Shown here piece by piece: positions 50,290 through 59,094 of a stretch of 64,000 bases of DNA. Numbering within the stretch: position 1 is the stretch's first letter; every line of letters begins with the position of its first letter. The position numbers were made by a program, and so were the translations under genes. The notes under the pieces were generated by a model. It had not been told where the DNA came from, searched no databases, and worked only from the letters and a program-made list of their open reading frames with translations. This DNA is from Datura wrightii (lineage: Eukaryota; Streptophyta; Magnoliopsida; Solanales; Solanaceae): NCBI GenBank assembly GCA_035772735.1, contig JASDFA010000002.1, forward strand, positions 186,001 through 250,000. Direction: 5' to 3'.

Positions 50290-51319
50290 CGCTGTTACAC
50301 CCCGTAAATTTCTAGCATATAGATGGCCTATTCGCGTGTTGGTTAAGAGTATTTGAAATACATATATGCGAGAAAAAGGCACGGGGAAAGATTGGACAAC
50401 CGGCAAGTCGGCGCGTCGCAAGGCAAAATGCGACTTATAAAACGCATTCCAGGAATGCGACTTATAAAACGAATTCCAGGTATGCGACTTATAAATCGCT
50501 TTCCTGAAATGCGATTTATAAATCGCATTCCTGAAATGCGACTTATAAGTCGCATTCACTGAATGCGATTTATTGTTTCTACTATATATAAGCCCCACTT
50601 CGGTTTTAAATCAATTCATTACGGTAATCAGTAAGGAATCAGTATAGTACAGAAAGTGATCAGAATTTAGATAGTCCTATCATTTCGTTTGATCGGCATC
50701 ACTATTTTTTGCATAAACGAGAATTTACGATTTTCGCGATTTTTGGTATGTGTTAGCTCTTTATTAACAAAATAAGAACTGCCGAGATGCAAGTCTTTTG
50801 ATGAGATCTTACATAATGTTGTTAAAACTGTAATATAATCGACGGAAAAATAGTTTATTAGAGGCATATTATATAAATGATCATAACTTTGGGCTGGATT
50901 ATCCGTTTTACGCGATTTTTTTTTCATTTTGTGTATTTTTTCGAGATCTATCTCGACAAACGGCCGAAAGGCGGTTTGGCCGAGCCATTTTTCTAAAATA
51001 TGCCTCTATCGCACTCATTTCAACATATTTCCCGATATGGGTGACAATTTTAATTTAAAAACTGGTCCTAACGACCCACCACAACCGACACCACCATGGC
51101 AAGCGACCATGGTAGGCCAGCACTACCACCACTAATCTCTAGGATTTTATTTATATCATAAGGATAAGCATAGGTGTTTTAGTTTAAATTTTCTATCGTT
51201 GGGCATTCATCGATGGGCGTTGGGTCTCGACATAGGTTAGCATGTGACATCCGATGTCGTCCGGTCTGTCGAGACTAGCATAGTGCGCCTATGTTGCTAA
51301 CTTTCAAACCTTTCAGTGC
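50290..51319 (+). mobile_element. Cassette 16: 1030 bp, 5 palindromic units
   Basis: Last cassette before the virus. Five 27-bp units with several private changes (GAATTCCAGGT, CGCTTTCC). Stem change AAACGGCC in the second hairpin, TATATGCGAG for TACATGCTAG, and CTACTATATATAAG at the TATA-like box. Confidence 0.8.
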
Positions 51320-54300
51320 GTGTTAGCCCAGGGATTTCTGGATATTTGATCGACCGCCTCCGTTCGGCCCCAAATTTTGGCTGTGCACAGCCCGCGGGGC
51401 CTGGTGACGGGCGCCCTATCATTTCGTTTGATCGGCATCACTATTTTTCGCATAAATGAGAATTTACGATTTTCTCGATTTTCGGTGTATGTTAGCACAC
51501 GGATTTTTCGAGATTCAATCGACCGCCTCCGTTCGGCCCCAAATTTTGGCTGTGCGCAGCCTGCGGGGCCTGGTGACGGGCGCCCTGTCATTTATTTTGA
51601 TCGGCATCACTATTTTTTGCAGAAATGACAATTTATGATTTTCTCGGTTTTCGGTGAATGTTAGCCCACGGATTTTTCGAGATTCGATCGACCGCCTCCG
51701 TTCGGCCCCAAATTTTGGCTATGCGCAGCCTGCGGGGCCTGCTGATGGGCGCCCTGTCATTTCGTTTGATCGGCATCACTATTTTTCGCATAAATGAGAA
51801 TTTACGATTTTCTCAATTTTCGGTGTATGTTAGCACACGGATTTTTCGAGATTCGATCGACCGCCTCCGTTCGCCCCCAAATTTTGGTCGTGCGCAGCCT
51901 GCGGGGCCTGGTGACGGGCGCCCTATCAACTCGTTTGATGGGCATCACTATTTTTCGCATAAATGACAATTTACAATTTTCTCGGTTTTCGGTGTATGTT
52001 AGCCCACGGATTTTTGAAGATGTGATCGACCGTCTCCGTTTGGCCTGAAATTTTTGCTGTGCGCAGCCTGCGGGGCCTGGTAATGGGCGCCCTGTCATTT
52101 CGTTTGATCGGCATCACTATTTTTCAAACAAATGACAATTTACGATTTTCTCGATTTTCGGTGTATGTTAGCCCACAGATTTTTGGAGATGTGATCGACC
52201 GTCTCCGTTTGCCCCCAAATTTTGGCTGTGCGTAGCCTGCGGGGCCTGGTGACGGGCGCCCTGTCATTTCTTTTGATCGGCATCACTATTTTTCAAACAA
52301 ATGACAATTTACGATTTTCTCGATTTTCGGTGTATGTTAGCCCACGGATTTTTGGAGATGTGATCGACCGTCTCCGTTTGGCCCCAAATTTTGGCTGTGC
52401 GCAGCCTGCAGGGCCTGGTGACGGTGCCCGATCATTTCGTTTGATCGGCATCACTATTTTTCGCATAAATGAGAATTTATGATTTTCTCGATTTTCGGTG
52501 TATGTTAGCACAAAGATTTTTCGAGATTCAATCGACCGCCTCCGTTCGGCCCCAAATTTTGGCTGTGCGCAGCCTGCGGGGCCTGGTGACGGGCGCCCTG
52601 TCATTTCTTTTGATCGGCATCACTATTTTTTGCAGAAATGACAATTTACGATTTTCTCGGTTTTCGGTGTATGTTAGCCCACGGATTTTTCGTGATTCGA
52701 TCGACCGCCTCCGTTCGGCCCCAAATTTTGACTGTGCGAAACCTGCGGGGCCTGGTGACGGGCGCCTTGTCATTTCGTTTGATCGGCATCACTATTTTTC
52801 AAGCAAATGACAATTTACGATTTTCTCGATTTTCGGTGTATGTTTGCCCACGGATTTTTGGAGATGTGATCGACCGTCTCCGTTTGGCCCCAAATTTTGG
52901 CTGTGCGCAGCCTGCGGGGCCTAGTGACGGGCGCTCTATCAATTCGTTTGATCGGCATCACTATTTTTTGCGTAAATGACAATTTACGATTTTCTCAGTT
53001 TTCGGTGAATGTTAGCCCACGAATTTCTGGAGATTTGATCGACCGCCTCCGTTCGGCCCCAAATTTTGGCTGTGCGAAGCCTGCGGGGCTTGGTGACGGG
53101 CGCCTTGTCATTTCGTTTGATCGGCATCACTATTTTTCAAGCAAATGACAATTTACGATTTTCTCGATTTTCGGTGTATGTTTGCCCACGGATTTTTGGA
53201 GATGTGATCGACCGTCTCTGTTTGGCCCCAAATTTTGGCTGTGCGCAGCCTGCGGGGCCTGGTGACGGGCGCTCTATCAATTCGTTTGATCGGCATCACT
53301 ATTTTTTGCGTAAATGACAATTTACGATTTTCTCGGTTTTCGGTGAATGTTAGCCCACGGATTTCAGAAGATTTGATCGACCGCCTCCGTTCGCCCCCAA
53401 ATTTTGGCCGTGCGCAGCCTGCGGGGCCTGGTGACGGGCGCCCTATCAACTCGTTTGATGGGCATCACTATTTTTCGCATAAATGACAATTTACGATTTT
53501 CTCGGTTTTCGGTGTATGTTAGCCCACGGATTTTTGGAGATGTGATCGACCGTCTCCGTTTGGCCTCAAATTTTTGCTGTGCGCAGCCTGCGGGTCCTGG
53601 TAACGGGCGCCCTGTCATTTCGTTTGATCGGCATCACTATTTTTCAAACAAATGACAATTTACGATTTTCTCGATTTTCGGTGTATGTTAGCCCACGGAT
53701 TTTTGGAGATGTGATCGACCGTCTCCGTTTGCCCCCAAATTTTGGCTGTGCGCAGCCTGCGGGGCCTGGTGACGGGCGCCCTATCATTTCTTTTGATCGG
53801 CATCACTATTTTTCAAACAAATGATAATTTACGATTTTCTCGATTTTCGGTGTATGTTAGCCCACGGATTTTTGGAGATGTGATCGACCGTCTCCGTTTG
53901 GCCCCAAATTTTGGCTGTGCGCAGCCTGCAGGGCCTGGTGACGGGCGCCCTATCATTTCATTTGATCGGCATCACTATTTTTCGCATAAATGAGAATTTA
54001 TGATTTTCTCGATTTTCGGTGTATGTTAGCACACGGATTTTTCGAGATTCAATCGACCGCCTCCGTTCGGCCCCAAATTTTGGCTGTGCGCAGCCTGCGG
54101 GGCCTGGTGACGGGCGCCCTGTCATTTCTTTTGATCGGCATCACTATTTTTTGCAGAAATGACAATTTACGATTTTCTCAGTTTTCGGTGAATGTTAGCC
54201 CACAGATTTTTGGAGATGTGATCGACCGTCTCCGTTTGGCCTGAAATTTTTGCTGTGCGCAGCCTGCGGGGCCTGGTAATGGGCGCCCTGTCATTTCGTT

Positions 54301-56614
54301 TGATCGGCATCACTATTTTTCAAACAAATGACAATTCACGATTTTCTCGATTTTCGGTGTATGTTAGCCCACGGATTTTTGGAGATGTGATCGACCGTCT
54401 CCGTTTGCCCCCACATTTTGGCTGTACGCAGCCTGCGGGGCCTGGTGACGGGCGCCCTGTCATTTCTTTTGATCGGCATCACTATTTTTCAAACAAAGAT
54501 AATTTACGATTTTCTCGATTTTCGGTGTATGTTAGCCCACGGATTTTTGGAGATGTGATCGACCGTCTCCGTTTGGCCCCAAATTTTGGCTGTGCGCAGC
54601 CTGCAGGGCCTGGTGACGGGCGCCCTATCATTTCGTTTGATCGGCATCACTATTTTTCGCATAAATGAGAATTTATGATTTTCTCGATTTTCGGTGTATG
54701 TTAGCACACGGATTTTTCGAGATTCAATCGACCGCCTCCGTTCGGCCCCAAATTTTGGCTGTGCACAGCCTGCGGGGCCTGGTGACGGGCGCCCTGTCAT
54801 TTCTTTTGTTCGGCATCACTATTTTTTGCAGAAATGACAATTTACGATTTTCTCGGTTTTCGGTGTATGTTAGCCCACGGATTTTTCGTGATTCGATCGA
54901 CCGCCTCCGTTTTGCCCCAAATTTTGGCTGTGCGAAGCCTGCGGGGCTTGGTGACGGGCGCCTTGTCATTTCGTTTGATCGGCATCACTATTTTTCAAGC
55001 AAATGACAATTTACAATTTTCTCGATTTTCGGTGTATGTTTGCCCACAGATTTTTGGAGATGTGATCGACCGTCTCCGTTTGGCCCCAAATTTTGGCTGT
55101 GCGCAGCCTGCGGGGCCTAGTGACGGGCGCCCTATCATTTCATTCGATCGGCATCACTATTTTTTGCATAAATGAAAATTTACGATTTTCTCGATTTTCG
55201 GTGAATGTTAGCCCACGGATTTCTGGAGATTCGATCGACCGCCTCCGTTCGCCCCCAAATTTTGGTCGTGCGCAGCCTGCGGGGCCTGGTGACGGGCGCC
55301 CTATCAACTCGTTTGATGGGCATCACTATTTTTCGCATAAATGACAATTTACGATTTTCTCGGTTTTCGGTGTATGTTAGCCCACGGATTTTTGGAGATG
55401 TGATCGACCGTCTCCGTTTGGCCTGAAATTTTTGCTATGCGCAGCCTGCGGGGCCTGGTAACGGGCGCCCTGTCATTTCGTTTGATCGGCATCACTATTT
55501 TTCAAACAAATGACAATTTACGATTTTCTCGATTTTCGGTGTATGTTAGCCCACGGATTTTTGGAGATGTGATCGACCGTCTCCGTTTGCCCCCAAATTT
55601 TGGCTGTGCGCAGCCTGCGGGGCCTGGTGACGGGCGCCCTGTCATTTCTTTTGATCGGCATCACTATTTTTCAAACAAATGACAATTTACGATTTTCTCG
55701 ATTTTCGGTGTATGTTAGCCCACGGATTTTTGGAGATGTGATCGACCGTCTCCGTTTGGCCCCAAATTTTGGCTGTGCGCAGCCTGCAGGGCCTGGTGAC
55801 GGGCGCCTTATCATTTCGTTTGATCGGCATCACTATTTTTCGCACACGGATTTTTTGAGATTCAATCGACCGCCTCCGTTCGGCCCCAAATTTTGGCTGT
55901 GCGCAGCCTGCGGGGCCTGGTGACGGGCGCCCTGTCATTTCTTTTGATCGGCATCACTATTTTTTGCAGAAATGACAATTTAGGATTTTCTTGGTTTTCG
56001 GTATATGTTAGCCCACGGATTTTTCGTGATTCGATCGACCGCCTCCGTTCGGCCCCAAATTTTGGCTGTGCGAAGCCTGCGGGGCCTGGTGATGGGCGCC
56101 TTGTCATTTCGTTTGATCGGCATCACTATTTTTCAAGCAAATGACAATTTATGATTTTCTCGATTTTCGGTGTATGTTTGCCCACGGATTTTTGGAGATG
56201 TGATCGACCGTCTCCGTTTGGCCCCAAATTTTGGCTGTGCGCAGCCTGCGGGGCCTAGTGACGGGCGCTCTATCAATTCGTTTGATCGGCATCACTATTT
56301 TTTGTGTAAATGACAATTTACGATTTTCTCGGTTTTCGGTGAATGTTAGCCCACGGATTTCTGGAGATTTGATCGACCGCCTCCGTTCGCCCCCAAATTT
56401 TGGCCGTGCGCAACCTGCGGGGCCTGGTGACGGGCGCCCTATCAACTCGTTTGATGGGCATCACTATTTTTCGCATAAATGACAATTTATGATTTTCTCG
56501 GTTTCGGTGTATGTTAGCCCACGGATTTTTGGAGATGTGATCGACCGTCTCCGTTTGACCTCAAATTTTTGCTGTGCGGGGCCTGGTGATGGGCGCCCTA
56601 TCATTTCGTTTGAT
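51320..56614 (+). repeat. Satellite block 16 (31.3 monomers, ends at the viral junction)
   Basis: Cassette-free terminal block. It holds the CAAACAAAGATAA deletion near 54497, a 45-bp deletion between GCA repeats near 55843, and GACGGTGCCCGATC near 52430. Its last monomer is the truncated TGTGCGGGGCC type that elsewhere always precedes a cassette, but it ends TTTGAT and continues into viral sequence. Confidence 0.93.
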
Positions 56615-57095
56615 GAGTCTACTTGATTGGATGACGCTGTTCAAATAGTTATATGAATAGTAGTAAAATTCTCTGGATTTTTAAATATTTAAATGTTTGA
56701 TTGTAAGTCTAAGATATAACATGAAGAATTCATATGGATTTTACAATAGTTCCTTGGGAATAGACACTACGAGGCCAAGGATCAAGCCTAACGCCTCCCC
56801 TCGGCTAAGCGGCAATTACGATCCCTTCAGGCTGGTCTATTCTTAAGAACCATACACCGAATTCTTCAATACTCAGACCAATATTCAAACAAGAAAATAT
56901 TCTAGAATCCTAAGAATGATACTATACATCATATAAACAATTGTACAGGAATCATCTTCCTCAAATCTGCCGGAACCCCACCTGGTTCAACCATTCTAAC
57001 AATATATTGACATGCTGTTCTAAGCTATTAATCAAAGTAACATAGTCTAACTTAAATATCTACCTCAGGTGATAATAAATACGTATAAACTGCAT
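56615..57095 (-). other. Viral leader after the primer-binding site, truncated by the satellite
   Basis: About 480 bp with no frame of meaningful length. Short AUGs are present in the RNA sense, as is usual in these leaders. The sequence is AT-rich except for a GC-rich part near 56770-56835. An 8-bp inverted repeat GAATAGAC (56758-56765) and GTCTATTC (56835-56842) encloses that part. The sequence stops being viral at the satellite boundary; part of the last 100-140 bp might instead be host flanking DNA. Confidence 0.55.
56758..56842 (-). other. Leader stem-loop candidate
   Basis: GAATAGAC and GTCTATTC form a perfect 8-bp stem around a GC-rich 69-base interior. Plant pararetroviral leaders usually fold into a large stem used in ribosome shunting; this could be its local core. 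Confidence 0.4.
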
Positions 57096-57106
57096 CTTTG
57101 ATACCA
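57096..57106 (-). other. Primer-binding site for initiator tRNA-Met, TGGTATCAAAG
   Basis: The minus strand matches the start of the Caulimoviridae consensus (TGGTATCAGAGC) in 10 of 11 positions, with one G to A change. It lies just after the poly(A) signal, in the place needed to prime minus-strand DNA synthesis. Confidence 0.7.
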
Positions 57107-57194
57107 TTTCTACAGGATCTAAACATAACATGCATAAACGTATAAACTGTATTTTAAACTAATACAGTAGATAGGAAGAACATGAACTTACTTG

Positions 57195-57200
57195 TTTATT
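57195..57200 (-). terminator. Viral poly(A) signal AATAAA
   Basis: AATAAA on the minus strand, about 95 nt downstream of the TATA box and therefore about 65 nt after the expected RNA start. In plant pararetroviruses the signal lies between the RNA start and the primer-binding site and is passed once, giving a terminally redundant RNA. Confidence 0.65.
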
Positions 57201-57290
57201 AAAAGTGCGGAAGCATTACAGAGAATTTCAGAGTACCTAAAGATTTCTGATATCTAAAATTTCGAATGCTTTCCTAGTTTACATTAGCTG

Positions 57291-57300
57291 CCTTATATAG
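57291..57300 (-). promoter_or_regulatory. Viral TATA box CTATATAAGG
   Basis: On the minus strand this reads CTATATAAGG, very like the CaMV 35S-type TATATAAGG box. It lies about 450 bp past ORF2 and about 95 bp before a poly(A) signal, which fits a pregenomic RNA promoter with terminal redundancy. Confidence 0.75.
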
Positions 57301-57747
57301 ACAGAAATCTGATAAAGTAAAAACAGGTGTCTTCAATTTGATTGGAGCATCTGGATTTCTTTATCTTCAAGAGGGCCCATGGATTTGGGTGGAGTCTGCT
57401 TTCCGCCAGAGTTGGTCCCATCTTTTTGTTAGTGGGAATCTCTTTTCTGAGTGGAGCCTTTACTTTATGTAAAGAAGATGCCTTTCTTTTGCTTTCCGCA
57501 AAGTTATGTCGGCCACTATACTTTTGTCGGCAATGATAATTCCGAGTCTTTGACTCTCTATCATTTTTACCATGGTAATTCCGATTTCTTTGAAATCTCT
57601 ACCGTGGGTAAGCCAAGTTAAAAGTTGAGCCTAAGACTTAGTCAATGATAATTTTATTTTATCATTTTCTCATGGTAATTCCAGTTTCTTCGAAACTTCT
57701 ACCACAGAAAACCAATAATTACAGATTTTAATATCTGTTATTGGGAC
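57301..57747 (-). promoter_or_regulatory. Viral intergenic region upstream of the TATA box
   Basis: About 450 bp between the ORF2 stop and the TATA box. The distal part holds four short inverted repeats. The proximal part is AT-rich with purine-rich AAAGAAAGG and AGATAAAGAAA tracts on the transcribed sense. It contains no credible coding frame. By position it is the pregenomic RNA promoter. Enhancer function is inferred. Confidence 0.6.
57534..57707 (-). repeat. Four hairpin-forming repeats in the viral promoter region
   Basis: Three related elements share the plan (A)TGRTAATTCC, a small hairpin, then TCTAYCRT. They lie at 57534-57563 (GAGTCTTTGACTC hairpin), 57571-57607 (GATTTCTTTGAAATC) and 57671-57707 (GTTTCTTCGAAAC). 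A fourth, simpler inverted repeat TGATAATTTTATTTTATCA lies at 57646-57664. The hairpin sequences differ but their pairing is kept. Confidence 0.8.
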
Positions 57748-59094
57748 TTAATCTGAGAAAGGATCCATGTAGGCTCTGGCTATGCCTTTAGGGTCTTCCA
57801 TGTCTCCATTATCATCTTCTTGAGAGGAAGATGCTTCTTTGATGAGTTGGATGGCTGATTCTTCATCAGTATTTTCCAAGTCTGACAGAGCCTTTTGGAG
57901 TTTTTTCTTTAACTCTTCTTTAGACTTGCTGGATTTTTGAGGGATACTTTCCTTCTTGGGAGAAGGTGCTGATTCCTTATTTTTAAGTGCTGGAGTCCAT
58001 CCTCTGGCAAAGACTTCTTTGGACAGATATTTAATTCTGTCTGATTCCTGGATACAAAACTTCCAAGAAATGATAAAGGAAATCTTTTTCATAATAAAAT
58101 ATTTACAGAGTTTAATGTGCTCTGGTAAGGTGGAAATATCTTTTTCAATTTGAAATTGAATGAATTTTTCAGCAAAATTCTTAGGAAGAACATCTACTGT
58201 TCCTCCGAAGCAATTCCACCAATCGTAGAACCATCTTGGGATGATACTACTACTTACCTCAGGTCCGTATTTTACAAACCAAGTGTGGCTGGCAGGTCTA
58301 AGAAACATGAAGTTGAACCATGCATCTCTGTAATCATACCAGTTAAATGTTGGGGGCCTGAATGGCCTGGAAAAGTTAATTGGCGTGTGCAAATGTGATA
58401 CCTGCCAATTAAAAGGAGATAATATCTTTTTGATAGTAAATTTGGAATAGGTAATACTATTCGGGTTGGATTCGTCACTAAGGACATGCTCAATTTCGAT
58501 AGATCCAGAGTCTACCAGAACAAACTCATAATACCTTCTAGTCTTAAAGGGATTAGAAGTTTCAATGTAATTTTGGTCAGTGTATAGAGGTCTGACCAAG
58601 CTTTTGATGTCAAAATTCTCAAATTCCTTGTCTAAGGCAAGGACAGGAGTAACTAAGACTGAAATATCTTTGAAAGTTTCTTTCACTCTCGGAGGCTTTT
58701 CTGGTTCTTTTCCTTTGGAGGAAAGATTTGGATTAACTGCCTGAGCAAAACTTTCAGGGGCTTTGAAGGCATAGGAGTCTCTGGTTTGGACCTTAGAAAA
58801 TCTGGGTTCACCTGTAGGTGAAGAAGATGATGGTTGAGAAACCTCCTTAAACGGAGAATTTTTGGTAGGACTATTTACCTTCTGAGTAGGTTTAGTCAAT
58901 GGAGGAAATGGAGTGATTGTTAGCCTAGGATCCAATGGGGGAATCATGGCTAAAGCTGAAAAATGATTGAAACCGGACTGGTCGTTCTGAGACGGCCGAA
59001 TGAGAAAAGGAGAAGGGTTAACCTTCGGAATGTCCCTTCTAGAGGAACCACTTGTTGAAGCTGCAGAAGCTGTTTTAGGCTTTAGAGGCCTCAT
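57748..59094 (-). CDS. Pararetroviral ORF2, 448 aa, function unknown
   Basis: The ATG overlaps the polyprotein stop (ATGA, 59091-59094), an arrangement suited to termination-reinitiation on one polycistronic RNA. Residues 1-130 are Ser/Pro/Lys-rich and probably disordered. Residues 135-370 form a conserved-looking core rich in aromatics, including FNWYDYRDAWFNFMF (250-264) and IIPRWFYDWWNCFGG (284-298). Residues 375-425 are charged and probably coiled coil (SKEELKKKLQKAL). There is no signal peptide, transmembrane segment, zinc finger or enzyme motif that I can see. Florendoviruses are known to carry a second ORF of unknown function downstream of the polyprotein, and this one fits by position. 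It is intact, with no stop or frameshift. Confidence 0.85.
   Translation of the reverse strand: MRPLKPKTASAASTSGSSRRDIPKVNPSPFLIRPSQNDQSGFNHFSALAMIPPLDPRLTITPFPPLTKPTQKVNSPTKNSPFKEVSQPSSSSPTGEPRFSKVQTRDSYAFKAPESFAQAVNPNLSSKGKEPEKPPRVKETFKDISVLVTPVLALDKEFENFDIKSLVRPLYTDQNYIETSNPFKTRRYYEFVLVDSGSIEIEHVLSDESNPNSITYSKFTIKKILSPFNWQVSHLHTPINFSRPFRPPTFNWYDYRDAWFNFMFLRPASHTWFVKYGPEVSSSIIPRWFYDWWNCFGGTVDVLPKNFAEKFIQFQIEKDISTLPEHIKLCKYFIMKKISFIISWKFCIQESDRIKYLSKEVFARGWTPALKNKESAPSPKKESIPQKSSKSKEELKKKLQKALSDLENTDEESAIQLIKEASSSQEDDNGDMEDPKGIARAYMDPFSD

Larger units (their letters stand above)
1..56614 (+). repeat. 169-bp satellite array with higher-order structure and embedded cassettes
   Basis: This is an uninterrupted head-to-tail array of a 169-bp monomer, about 40.9 kb of monomer sequence (roughly 240 copies) plus 16 embedded cassettes. 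The monomer can be recognised by GATCGACCG, the CAAATTTTGGC block, GGGCGCCC, GATCGGCATCACTATTTTT and CGATTTTCTCG. All copies lie in the same orientation. Recurrent subtypes differ at diagnostic places: CAAGCAAATG against CAAACAAATG or GCATAAATG, TCAACTCGTTTGATGGG against TCATTTCGTTTGATCGG, TTTGCCCCC against TTTGGCCCC, and GTATGTTTGCCC against GTATGTTAGCCC. The subtype order repeats, so this is a higher-order repeat. Since 169 = 3x56+1, reading frames rotate each monomer and produce many meaningless 80-113 codon frames on both strands. A centromeric or other heterochromatic location is inferred only. I do not recognise the family from any named plant satellite. Confidence 0.97.

Noticed and set aside
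1..51319. CRISPR-like array
   Set aside because: Repeats are contiguous tandem units without unique spacers; the 27-bp palindromic repeats also have no spacers.
1..56614. Hundreds of 60-113 codon frames on both strands
   Set aside because: They repeat with the 169-bp period and shift frame by one base each monomer. The GC-rich, stop-poor monomer explains them.
57006..57060. Short minus-strand open stretch in the leader (KLDYVTLINSLEQHVNILL...)
   Set aside because: It looks helical but has no ATG in frame, follows a stop closely and ends after about 33 codons. A spliced exon cannot be excluded but is not supported.
57342..57536. 64-codon plus-strand frame in the viral intergenic region
   Set aside because: It lies antisense over the promoter region, has no recognisable domain and no match in gene order.
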